A stretch of 64,000 nt of DNA, taken from positions 248,001 through 312,000 of the forward strand of contig NZ_JAFBGL010000004.1 in assembly GCF_016811075.1 (NCBI RefSeq), written 5' to 3'. The translations under genes were made by a program, and so were the position numbers. Under the pieces are notes generated by a model. It was not told the DNA's origin, searched no databases, and saw only the letters and a list, made by a program, of their open reading frames with translations. Positions 33,235-42,700 of this stretch are shown here, piece by piece (positions within the stretch are counted from its first letter, which is position 1; each line of letters starts with the position of its first letter). Source of the DNA: Oceaniferula flava. Lineage in GTDB: Bacteria; Verrucomicrobiota; Verrucomicrobiia; Verrucomicrobiales; Akkermansiaceae.

Positions 33235-35055
33235 ATGACTCCCCTCACTTACTTCACCATCGTCCTCGGCCTGGGTATCTTTGCGCAATGGCTTGCTTGG
33301 AAATGCAAGCTACCATCCATCCTCGTGCTGCTGGCCTTCGGCTTTGGCATGGGTCATTTCACCGGCGTGACCATCGATAACTATATCGCTGGCAGTGATG
33401 TATTGCTCTCCGCCGTGGGGATCTGTGTGGCGGTTATTTTGTTCGAAGGTGGACTCACGCTCAAGTTTTCCGACCTCAAATTAAGCGGAACTCCGGTGCT
33501 CCGATTATGCACATTAGGCGTGATTGCCAGCTTCTTACTGACCTATGCGGCGGGACGGTATTTGTTGGATTTCGACTGGCGCGTCGCCTCATTGTTAGGT
33601 GCGATTCTCGTCGTTACCGGCCCCACGGTGATCGCTCCCCTGCTCCGCCACATCAAACCCTCGCGAAAAATTGGCAATGTAGTGAAGTGGGAAGGCATCA
33701 TCATTGACCCCATCGGAGCCATCCTTGCCGTCCTGGTCTATCAGGCAGCAATCGCAGGCACGGTGGATGCGGCCAAGGAAGAGATTCTCCACGCGCTCGG
33801 CATGACTCTACTGGTCGGCGTCGTGATGGCTGTGATTCTGGCCAAGATCATTGAGATGCTGCTGAAATACCACCTGATCCCTGACTACCTGCACTCGGTG
33901 TTTCTACTGGCTGTCACGGCGGCTGCCTTTGCTGCCTCGAACTCCATTCAGGCGGAATCCGGACTACTCACCAGCACGGTGTTAGGCATCGCGCTAGCCA
34001 ACCAGAAATCCGTCTCGGTGAAGCACATCCTCGAGTTCAAGGAGAACCTGCGGGTGCTCATCATCTCGGTGTTGTTCATCATTCTCTCGGGCCGGATTGG
34101 TCTCGGCCAGCTGCAGGAGGCGCTTTATCCAGGACTTGTTTTACTCGCTCTACTGGTGGTGGTGATCCGACCCGCCTCCGTTTTCTTTGCCAACCTCTTT
34201 TGCAAAAACATCAACTTCAAGGAGCAGATTTTCCTCTCCGCGATGGCACCTCGGGGGATTGTGGCTGCGGCTGTTACTGCCATTTTCGCACTTGAGTTCG
34301 ACCACGCGGTCGCGGCCGGAAGCCTGAGTCAGGAGATTGGCAAGGTCACTCACTTGATGGTGCCCATCGTTTTCATTGTCATTATCGGAACCGTCGCCAT
34401 CTACGGACTCTGCGCCGCACCGATTGCGCGCAAGCTGGGCCTCGCCACCAAAAATCCGCGCGGCATTCTCTTCGCTGGCGCCTGCAGCTGGTCGCGCTTA
34501 GCGGCCAAGGCACTGCACGACGACGGCTTCGACGTCATGCTTCTGGACACGAACTACGATAATATTGCTCGGGCGAAACTCGAGGGACTGCGCGCACATC
34601 GGGCGAACATCCTCTCGGAGTATGTCGAAGAGGAAATGGACCTCACTGGGTTAGGCCAACTCATTGCCACCACGCCTAACGATGAGGTCAACTCGCTGGC
34701 GAGTCAGAATTTCCTACACGCATTCGGCAGTGAAAATGTCTGGCAAGTTGCCCCTGCCGATGATGGCGCCCACCACCAAACTGCGGTAGCCGGCCACATT
34801 CGCGGGCGAATCTGTTTCCCTAACCGCCCCCAGTATCGTCGACTCGAAAGCTTTGCATCCCAAGGGGCGGTGATCAAAAAAACCACCATCACCGATCAGT
34901 TCACCATGGACGATTTCAAAGAGCTTTACGGCGAGGATCACATCCTCCTGTTCCGAGTGACCGAAGACCGAGGGCTCGATATTGCGCATGATGAAATGCG
35001 TGCCCCAGCAGCGGAAACCACCCTCTACGCCATGGTCCGCGGCCAGGACGCCTGA
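33235..35055 (+). CDS. Cation/proton antiporter with C-terminal nucleotide-binding domain
   Basis: 606 residues from the ATG at 33235; upstream in-frame sequence to 33055 has no membrane-protein character. About twelve hydrophobic segments cover residues 1-410 (CPA1/NhaP-like, with CVAVILFEGGLTLKF and LLGAILVVTGPTVIAPLLRH carrying the ion-site Asp/Thr region). Then comes a Rossmann-type domain starting GILFAGACSWSRLAAKAL, as in TrkA-N/KTN domains that gate by nucleotide binding. It exchanges Na+ or K+ for protons across the inner membrane and is probably important in saline habitats. Confidence 0.88.
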   Translation: MTPLTYFTIVLGLGIFAQWLAWKCKLPSILVLLAFGFGMGHFTGVTIDNYIAGSDVLLSAVGICVAVILFEGGLTLKFSDLKLSGTPVLRLCTLGVIASFLLTYAAGRYLLDFDWRVASLLGAILVVTGPTVIAPLLRHIKPSRKIGNVVKWEGIIIDPIGAILAVLVYQAAIAGTVDAAKEEILHALGMTLLVGVVMAVILAKIIEMLLKYHLIPDYLHSVFLLAVTAAAFAASNSIQAESGLLTSTVLGIALANQKSVSVKHILEFKENLRVLIISVLFIILSGRIGLGQLQEALYPGLVLLALLVVVIRPASVFFANLFCKNINFKEQIFLSAMAPRGIVAAAVTAIFALEFDHAVAAGSLSQEIGKVTHLMVPIVFIVIIGTVAIYGLCAAPIARKLGLATKNPRGILFAGACSWSRLAAKALHDDGFDVMLLDTNYDNIARAKLEGLRAHRANILSEYVEEEMDLTGLGQLIATTPNDEVNSLASQNFLHAFGSENVWQVAPADDGAHHQTAVAGHIRGRICFPNRPQYRRLESFASQGAVIKKTTITDQFTMDDFKELYGEDHILLFRVTEDRGLDIAHDEMRAPAAETTLYAMVRGQDA

Positions 35056-35115
35056 GCTTAAGCAATGGCGAACGCCTCGCCTAACCAACAACTATCCCAC
35101 CACCCGACCACCACC

Positions 35116-35904
35116 ATGTATGACCAATTAGAAGCCAGCTTACACGATGCATTCTGGGAGTCGGAAGGCGACGGCGCGGAGCTCACATTGTTAGAATCCT
35201 TCCTCATCGATCACCCCGGCACCGCACTGGAGCTCGGTTGCGGGTCGGGTCGATTGCTACTGCCACTGATCGAAAAAGGATACTTCATCGAGGGACTGGA
35301 TAACTCGGAGGACATGCTGCAGCTCTGCCGCGAGCAGAGTGGCGATGCCGATCCGGTGCTACACCACAGTGGTATCGAAGATTTTCAAACTGGTGCCACC
35401 TACGCATCGATCGCCATTCCGGCGTTCACCCTGCAGCTTTTGCCCTACGAGCAGCTCCCTGCGATTTTTGAAAACATCAAGCGTCACCTCCACCCCGGCG
35501 GAGGTCTGTACATCACCCTTTTCATCCCATGGGCCGAGATCACAGGTGAGCTTGAGGAGGGCGCGGAGTTCCTCGATCACGAGACTTACTTTCCTAACGG
35601 CAATACCGCGCGCTGCCACACCACCTTCGAAATCAAACGCATTTCCCAACAACTGATTCGGGAGCATCGTTACGAAATCTGCTCAGAGGACGGCAAGGTG
35701 TTAGAAACCAGCAACAGCACCCACCACCTCACCTGGCTCTGGCCGAGAGAGGTGGCCAAGCTGCTCACCGACGCCGGTTTTTCGCTACAGAAAATGATTG
35801 GCGACTTCGATGCCGAGACCCCTTGCGACGAAGATGCGCAAATTGTCACCCTAATCGCCCAATGGCACGGTGACGAGGCTGAGGCCGACACAACACAGAG
35901 CTAG
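35116..35904 (+). CDS. SAM-dependent class I methyltransferase
   Basis: 262 residues from the ATG at 35116. An earlier in-frame ATG at 35065 would add a Pro/His/Thr-rich stretch that looks untranslated. The SAM-binding motif I is ALELGCGSGRLLLPL, followed by the acidic end of strand 2 (IEGLDNSEDML) and the LHPGGGLYITLFIPW region typical of ubiE/Methyltransf_25 enzymes. The acceptor is unknown. Its TAG and the TAG of the convergent gene share the palindrome CTAG. Confidence 0.85.
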   Translation: MYDQLEASLHDAFWESEGDGAELTLLESFLIDHPGTALELGCGSGRLLLPLIEKGYFIEGLDNSEDMLQLCREQSGDADPVLHHSGIEDFQTGATYASIAIPAFTLQLLPYEQLPAIFENIKRHLHPGGGLYITLFIPWAEITGELEEGAEFLDHETYFPNGNTARCHTTFEIKRISQQLIREHRYEICSEDGKVLETSNSTHHLTWLWPREVAKLLTDAGFSLQKMIGDFDAETPCDEDAQIVTLIAQWHGDEAEADTTQS

Positions 35905-37028
35905 GCGATCCGCCGCCCCGCTCTTTCTCGATCGAAATAGTAGACCTCCGCCGCCTGCGCGTGCACGGAGGCATTCAGCACCTTGCGGATGACCGGCATG
36001 GCCTGAGCGGCATCGAACAGAGCCAGATCGATGTAGAGCCACTGCTGACCGGACGCACCGCCGAGAACCGCACCGGCATCCAGCTCCGCACCCTCAGCTG
36101 ACAAGCCCGCCGCCAAGGCATCTTCCAAGTCGGCGCGCTGATCAATCTCACAGCCTTCGGTAAAGTCCTCGCGGGGAATCCTGACAAAGATGAAGTCCAC
36201 GCCCAGGTCAGGCGCCGGATGCTCCATCGCCCCACCGGCGGCAGCAAAATCACCCGACAGCTGGTAGAGCAGGCTGGTGCCGACCATCAAGTCCGAGCGG
36301 AGATGCTGCGTTGTCAGCTCGTTCGGCTCCGGCATGCGATAGCTGCTGAAGTATTCACCCGGAGTTTTCCGTTCCCAGTCGTGATCGACTTCAACCTGCG
36401 CTATGAAATCCGGCAGCTCGCTCAGCGGAATGGCGTCCTGCAGAGCAGTGGGGTTGATCTCAATTTTGCCCAGACGATTCCCCACCTGAAACTCGCCGAT
36501 CGCTTCATCGAGCCAGAGAAAAAGAATATGTCCGCGCTGGCTCTCGGGTAGCGACTCGAACACTGGCGCCCAACAGACCAGATCGATTTCCTCCCGCTCA
36601 TGATCCAGCGTGGGAGTCAGCCAGATCTCCGCCGCACTCACCGACTCGCCGGCGATGTCCATTTTCATACCACTAAATTGGGGAGAAGCTTGTCGGCTAT
36701 CGTAAAACGTCCAACCATCCAGCTCAGGAGCACCCTTTACGATCTGACTCAGCAGGAAAGCTAGGTAGGGATTTCCTTCCGGCGAAAGGGTGAAGGAGTG
36801 ACCCCCACCATCCGCTCCCGGGCCGAAGCACCAGGCGATTTTCGGCAAGGTTTGGTCCACCATGGCAGACACTCGGGAGACCTGCGGATCGAAGTCGCGC
36901 GCACGGATGGCACGACTGAAAACGTCCGCATTTTCAGAGAACCAAGCCCAGAACGCCCGGCGACGATCGTTGAACGAAGGTGTCGAGGAAGGCTCTGGGT
37001 CCGCTGCGCGAAAGAAACGTTTCAACAT
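35901..37028 (-). CDS. Hypothetical protein, 375 residues
   Basis: No family is recognised with confidence. The protein is acidic and soluble with no signal peptide. The N-terminal half contains a Trp-rich segment (RRRAFWAWFSENADVF) and WCFGPGADGGGHSFTLSPEG (split here: WCFGPGADGG, then GHSFTLSPEG), and the middle includes WERKTPGEYFSSYR. The shape (YLAFLLSQIVKGAPELDGWTFYDSRQ) recalls DUF695-like conserved proteins, but this is only an impression. It is convergent with the methyltransferase gene and ends within the same CTAG. Confidence 0.65.
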   Translation of the reverse strand: MLKRFFRAADPEPSSTPSFNDRRRAFWAWFSENADVFSRAIRARDFDPQVSRVSAMVDQTLPKIAWCFGPGADGGGHSFTLSPEGNPYLAFLLSQIVKGAPELDGWTFYDSRQASPQFSGMKMDIAGESVSAAEIWLTPTLDHEREEIDLVCWAPVFESLPESQRGHILFLWLDEAIGEFQVGNRLGKIEINPTALQDAIPLSELPDFIAQVEVDHDWERKTPGEYFSSYRMPEPNELTTQHLRSDLMVGTSLLYQLSGDFAAAGGAMEHPAPDLGVDFIFVRIPREDFTEGCEIDQRADLEDALAAGLSAEGAELDAGAVLGGASGQQWLYIDLALFDAAQAMPVIRKVLNASVHAQAAEVYYFDRERAGRRIA

Positions 37029-37175
37029 ACCCCAAGCAAGCAGCCAAGTCCCTCAGTGGCAAACCCCGATCTCGCGCCCAGCCTGCATTTCACACAGATC
37101 AGAGTTGCATTTTCACAGGCATGGCACTAGGGCGTGGCCGCGCAGATCCTTATTTGCTAACAAACACAACACACT

Positions 37176-38837
37176 ATGTTTGAACTCTTTTCCAAAAAAA
37201 ATGGCAACCTTAAGGATGATGTCCTTTCGGGTGTAACCGTCGCCCTCCTGCTTGTTCCCGAGGCCATCGCCTTCTCCTTCATCGCCGGAGTGAACCCGAT
37301 GGTGGGACTTTGGTCCGCTGTTTTTGTCGGATTCATCACCGCTGCCTTTGGCGGCCGACCCGGTATGATCTGCGGGGCCACCGGCGCCATTGCCATCGTC
37401 GCCGCCCAGGCATTCACCCTCGGGAAAAAAGCCGGTCTGGATGCCATCAAGCAAGGCACCGACATGGCCGGACTGACGCCAGACGACCTCGGCCTGCAAT
37501 ATCTTGTCGCCGCCCTACTCTTCGCCGGGGCCTTTCAAATCACCATCGGTCTGTTCAAGCTGGGACGTTTCATCCGCCTGATCCCGCATCCGGTGATGAT
37601 GGGATTTGTCAACGGCCTCGCCATCGTGATCGCACTCGGGCAGTTGCTGTTTTTTAAATCCGAGGTGTCTTTTGACGATTCCGGCAACATGGTGTCCACC
37701 TGGCTCTCGCCTGAGTCCATTGGCATCATGGTCGCTCTGATCGCCCTGACCATGAGCATCATCGTCCTGCTGCCTCGGGTTACCAAGGCGGTGCCGCCCA
37801 CCCTGGTCGCCATCATTGCGGTGTTTGGGGTCACCATGTTCCTCGATGGCTCGCGCGACATCAAAGACATCCTCGTGATGCTCACCGGCAAGGCCGAGAT
37901 CGATAGTTCGCTGCCCGGTTTCACCAACCTCTCCGCAGTGCCATGGGGCGAGCAAAGCTTTTACATCGCGATCATCCCGATCTCACTGACCATCGCACTG
38001 GTCGGCCTGATCGAATCCCTGCTCACCCTGCAGCTGATCGATGAAATCACCGAGACCCGCGGTCAGGGGAACCGCGAATGTGTCGCCCAGGGCGCGGCCA
38101 ACATCATGTCCGGCATGTTCGGCGGCATGGGCGGCTGTGCCACCATCGGCCAGTCCCTGATCAACATGAAAAACGGCGGCCGCGGCCGAACCTCCGGCAT
38201 GGTCGGGGCCATCACCCTGCTGCTGCTGATCATGTTTGGCGCCGATATCATCATGAGCATCCCGGTCGCCGCCTTGGTGGGGGTCATGTTCATGATCGTC
38301 ATCAGCACCTTCGAGTGGTCCACCTTCAAAACCATCGGCAAGGTCGCCAATTCCGAGCTGCTCGTCATCCTCGCGGTGACCCTGGTGACCGTTTTCCTTC
38401 ACAACCTCGCCTTGGCGGTGCTGGTCGGCGTTATCCTCTCCGCCCTCGTTTTTGCCTGGGAAAGTTCAAAACACGTCACCGTCACCCTGCTCACCGATGA
38501 GCCGGAGGAGCGGGTCTACGGCGTTTCCGGCATGATCTACTTCGGTTCGGTCCACGAGTTCTCCGAGAAGTTCCAGGCCAAGTCCGACGTGAAAAACATC
38601 GTCATCGACTTCGAAGAAGCCCGCATCTGCGATCTCTCCGGACTGGAAGCGGTCAACGCCCTGGGCAACCGCTACGAGAACGCCGGCAAGCACCTCCGTG
38701 TCCGCCACCTCTCCGCAGACTGCCGCCGCATGCTGAAAAAAGCCGGCACCTTGGTGAACATCGAGGTTCTTCCGGACGACCCCAACTACAGCGTCGCCCG
38801 CCTGCGCAGCGATGATAGCAAGATCATTGGCTCGTAG
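37176..38837 (+). CDS. SulP-family anion transporter with STAS domain
   Basis: 553 residues. The SulP core begins DDVLSGVTVALLLVPEAIAFSF, followed by GGRPGMICGATGAIAIV, and has about 10-14 membrane segments up to residue 430. The C-terminal STAS domain (about 440-550) shows IVIDFEEARICDLSGLEAV. Members carry sulfate, bicarbonate (BicA) or dicarboxylates with Na+ or H+. The short STAS and KDDVLSG start resemble bicarbonate-type transporters, but the substrate is undecided. Confidence 0.88.
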   Translation: MFELFSKKNGNLKDDVLSGVTVALLLVPEAIAFSFIAGVNPMVGLWSAVFVGFITAAFGGRPGMICGATGAIAIVAAQAFTLGKKAGLDAIKQGTDMAGLTPDDLGLQYLVAALLFAGAFQITIGLFKLGRFIRLIPHPVMMGFVNGLAIVIALGQLLFFKSEVSFDDSGNMVSTWLSPESIGIMVALIALTMSIIVLLPRVTKAVPPTLVAIIAVFGVTMFLDGSRDIKDILVMLTGKAEIDSSLPGFTNLSAVPWGEQSFYIAIIPISLTIALVGLIESLLTLQLIDEITETRGQGNRECVAQGAANIMSGMFGGMGGCATIGQSLINMKNGGRGRTSGMVGAITLLLLIMFGADIIMSIPVAALVGVMFMIVISTFEWSTFKTIGKVANSELLVILAVTLVTVFLHNLALAVLVGVILSALVFAWESSKHVTVTLLTDEPEERVYGVSGMIYFGSVHEFSEKFQAKSDVKNIVIDFEEARICDLSGLEAVNALGNRYENAGKHLRVRHLSADCRRMLKKAGTLVNIEVLPDDPNYSVARLRSDDSKIIGS

Positions 38838-38910
38838 ATTGCTAGAGAGTTCTCCACTCGATCACACCAAGCGAAAGATCCACCTCACCCATCCTGTATT
38901 CACTGCATCT

Positions 38911-39591
38911 ATGAAGACCTGCCTTACTTTCCTCGCCGCTGTCACCCTTGCCTCACCTCTTTTCGCTGCCCCCGCTGCAGAAACCGCCACAGGCTGGACC
39001 ACTCTGTTCAATGGCAAAACGCTGAAGGGCTGGAACCGCATCAATGGCACCGCCAACTACGTGGTCAAGGACGGCACCATCGTCGGCACCACCTCCAAAG
39101 GCAGCCCGAACTCCTTCCTCTGCACCGATAAGAAATACAGCGACTTCGAGCTGGAATACGAAATCAAGATCCACGACAAGCGCCTCAACTCCGGCGTGCA
39201 ATTCCGCTCGAAACACTTCGGCGGTCGAGTCGAAGGCCGGGTTAACGGCCCTCAGTGCGAAGCTGAGAATACCGAAATCAAAGGCGGCGGCGAGTCCGGC
39301 TACATCTTTGCCGAGGCGACCAAATACTACTGGCTGGTGCCCAACGACAAGCGCACCCCGCACAAGCACTTCAAAGACGGCGAGTGGAACCACTTCCGCA
39401 TCAAAGCCGTCGGCCCACGCATCCAGACCTGGGTCAATGGCGAGCTGGTTTGTGATCTCACCAACGAGGAGTTCTACAAGGAATACCCGAAGGGCTACAT
39501 CGCCCTGCAGGTCCACAGCGTCGGCAACAACGGACCGTTTTCCGTTTCCTGGAAAAACATCCGCATCCGCGAAATGGGCAAGAGCAACTAA
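38911..39591 (+). CDS. Secreted DUF1080 (3-keto-disaccharide hydrolase domain) protein, copy 1
   Basis: 226 residues from the ATG at 38911; the frame is open back into the SulP gene but the signal peptide (MKTCLTFLAAVTLASPLFAA) starts here. The DUF1080 concanavalin-like fold is recognised by WTTLFNGKTLKGWNRI, SDFELEYEIKI, NSGVQFRSKH and GEWNHFRIKAVG with the end strand VSWKNIRIREM. The domain is annotated as acting on 3-keto-glycosides. Verrucomicrobiota carry many copies. The gene ends in a strong terminator. Confidence 0.9.
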   Translation: MKTCLTFLAAVTLASPLFAAPAAETATGWTTLFNGKTLKGWNRINGTANYVVKDGTIVGTTSKGSPNSFLCTDKKYSDFELEYEIKIHDKRLNSGVQFRSKHFGGRVEGRVNGPQCEAENTEIKGGGESGYIFAEATKYYWLVPNDKRTPHKHFKDGEWNHFRIKAVGPRIQTWVNGELVCDLTNEEFYKEYPKGYIALQVHSVGNNGPFSVSWKNIRIREMGKSN

Positions 39592-39652
39592 TTCCGCCCA
39601 CTTTGCCCTGATCAGACGCCGACGTTCATTCATCGCGCCATCATTTCTTAAG

Positions 39653-39687
39653 ACGCCGGGTTGGTCTTTCCACCCCGGCGTTTTTTT
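39653..39687 (+). terminator. Rho-independent terminator after DUF1080 gene
   Basis: ACGCCGGG (39653-39660) pairs with CCCGGCGT (39674-39681) around a 13-nt loop, followed by a run of seven T beginning at 39681. It serves the plus-strand gene ending at 39591. Confidence 0.88.
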
Positions 39688-39766
39688 GTCGTTGCTACCC
39701 TGGCATTCAGCGCCCCCGTTCCCAGCGACCTCCTTGGCCTCACGCTGCGCCCGGCGTAGGACGATC

Positions 39767-42700
39767 TCAATAATCCGCCGGATCAATCCACTCCAAGTGA
39801 TCCCACCAGCCGGTATCATTCCCGACTGCCGCTCCGGCTGTGGTGCGACCTTCGGTGACAATGGCAGTGATGGCGTTCATCATTGGCGTCACCCCCCCCT
39901 CTGGGTCGGTGGCGTAGACGTTGCTTGATTCGGTCGGATCGGTATCGAGGTTGTAGAGTTCATAGGGCTGGCCTTGGAAGGGCATGATCAACTTCCACTT
40001 CCCATCCCTGATTGCCATCCGACCGTCAAAGTCGTGCTGAATCATCGGCAAGCGAGTTGGGTTGGCGGTGTTGTCGCGCAAGATGCTGTAGAAGCTCACG
40101 CTGTCCTCACCGCTGTTGTCATCGAGGGTGACTCCGAGCATTTCCGCAAAGGTCGCCAGCAGGTCGGTCTGACCAACGGGTTTGTCCCAGACCCGGCCAG
40201 GGGCATCGATGCCTGCCGGCCAACGCACCACAAACGGGACACGGTGCCCACCTTCGTAGATGAAACGTTTTCCTTCCCTAAAAACTCCCGCGCTATCGTG
40301 GCCGTAGGTTGACACACGATTCTTGTAGGTCGTCTCAGGCCCGTTATCGCTGGTGAATATCACCATGGTATTGTTCGCCAGGCCGCTTTGATCCAAAAAC
40401 TTCAGGATATTGCCGATGTGGTGATCGGTTTCCATCACAAAATCACCGTAGGCCCCGGCGCCACTGAGACCGAGAAAATCCTCCCTGGGGATGACCGGTT
40501 TGTGCGACGATGTCAGTGGCAGGTAGAGGAAGAAGGGCTTGATGCCCTTGGCATTGTTCGCCTGTTTCCCCATCCACTCGATCGCTTTATCGGTGAACCG
40601 TGTCAGGCAGAGCACGTCATCGAAATCCGGGGCCACTTCGAGCCCGCTGCTTTGATCATACGGCGGCGTGATGCGGTAATCGTTGAACACACCCGGCAGC
40701 GAATTGGCTTTCTTGGATGTGAAAAGCGTCGGGTTGACGGCCGTGAACCGACCCTCGATCCAGGCAAGATACCCGAAGTTCAACGAGGCAGGAATGCCAT
40801 AGAAGTAATCGAAGCCGACATCGAGCGGCATGTCATCGATCGGTTTGGTAAAGTCGCGGTTGCCATTGGTCCCCGGAATATCCATGCCGAGGTGCCATTT
40901 CCCCACCATCGCGGTGGCATAACCATGGTCACGTAACAAAGAGGCCAAGGTCATCCTGTTGTCCGGGATCAATGCCGGCTCGTCAGCTCCTATCACCCCC
41001 TCCTTGAGACTGGTGCGCCAGCAGTATCTGCCGGTTAACAGGGCGTATCTGGATGGAGTGCAGACCGAGTCCGCCGAGTGCCCGTCGGTAAAATTCACCC
41101 CCTGAGATGCCAGCAGATCTAGCGCCGGAGTCGAAAACTTGCTGTTGGGGTTGTTCGCCCCCATGTCTCCATAGCCCTGGTCATCGGTGTAAATGAGGAT
41201 GATGTTAGGGCGACTGGTAATCGTAGTGCGTGGCCTCACATGAGTGAACAGCCGGTTAAATCCCGAGTTGATCGAGAAACTGGCAATTTCATAACTCGCA
41301 CCGTCAGGAGTGGCCGCATTTTCACTCAAATAACTCCAGTAGGACTGCCATGTCTCCAGGTCCTCGGAGACCTGCAGTTCATAGCCAAACCCCGCATTCA
41401 GATGCCTCCTGAACGTAATCTCCAATGAGCTGTCGATGTTCAGCGATGGTTTCGAATTGGCGGCATTGAGATCCGTTCCAAATGCCTGCTCCACGATGTT
41501 CATGCTGCCGTCCTTGTCGTTGTCGTCCAGGCCGCTGCTGTCGAGATTTCCAAAGCTGCTCATTTCCAGCGCATCCAGCAGACCGTCGTCATCCGTATCC
41601 TGACCAGTGGGAGTGACCGCCTGATCGTTCGGGTTCGACAGAGCCGCCAGTTCCACACCGTCGTTGAATGTATCCGCATCACTGTCGGCAAGCTTCGGAT
41701 CAGTTTTGAAAACCAGCAGCTCATCGCGGTCGTTCAGAAAATCATCGTCGGAGTCCGCATCATTGGCATCGGTGGTGCTGGTGTTGATTTCATACGCGTC
41801 GAGCAGTCCGTCACGGTCGGAGTCGGCGTGGTTGGGATCGGTCGCGTGCGTGTTGACTTCCGCACCATCCGTCAGGCCGTCGTCATCGGAGTCCTCATCA
41901 CGGGGGTTCGTGCCGGCGGTTTGCTCCCCGCTATTGGCGAGCCCATCCATGTCAGGGTCACCGCTGCCGCCATTGGCACCGCTTGAATCGGTGGGGTCGA
42001 TGCCACCATTCACTTCAAAAGCATCAGAGAGAAGGTCGTTGTCAGTATCTCCCGTGAGAGGATTGGTGACCGAACCATTGGCAGGGTCCAATTCTTCGAA
42101 ATCCGTCAGTCCGTCCGAATCACTGTCAGCTAGCAATGGATCCGTGGCCAGCCCCGGCGCCGTGGCGGCAGGATCTCCGGAAATGGCCGTTTGGTAGGGG
42201 TTGAATGTGCCATGGACCTCCGCGCCATCGGTTAGTCCGTCGTCATCCGAGTCGCTGTCCTGAGGGTCAGTGCCCGCGTTATACTCCTCAAGGTTGGTCA
42301 GGCCATCCGCGCCGCCCACGGCATCGTTGTCACCCGCCGCATCGTCGACATTCGGGTTCAGACCGTTTACTGTTTCGTAGTCGTCAGGCATGCCGTCGTT
42401 GTCGGAGTCGAGAGTCGTGGCGAGGACCAGTCGGACGTTGCTGAAGCCTGCGCCATTGGATTTGAGTTCGTCAATGAACACCACCAGCCCATAGTTGGAA
42501 TGACTGCCATTCACCCAGGCTTTGACGATGTCGGTCACATCGGCGGAAACTGAGGACGGGGGCGCAAGTGCCGAGATGTCGGCGATCAAGGTGGTCACGT
42601 CCACGGCGTCGTCGATCCCCCAACTGTGCTGGGGCTGGGTGGTCGTCCCGTCCCATGCACCATTGGTCACCCGGCCAACGGACGCTGCCGTGGCATTGAC

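Noticed and set aside
41500..42420. Repetitive DNA as a possible CRISPR or mobile repeat
   Set aside because: The repetition is at the protein level (D-x-D-x-D-G calcium repeats of the sulfatase) and the DNA units vary in sequence and spacing.
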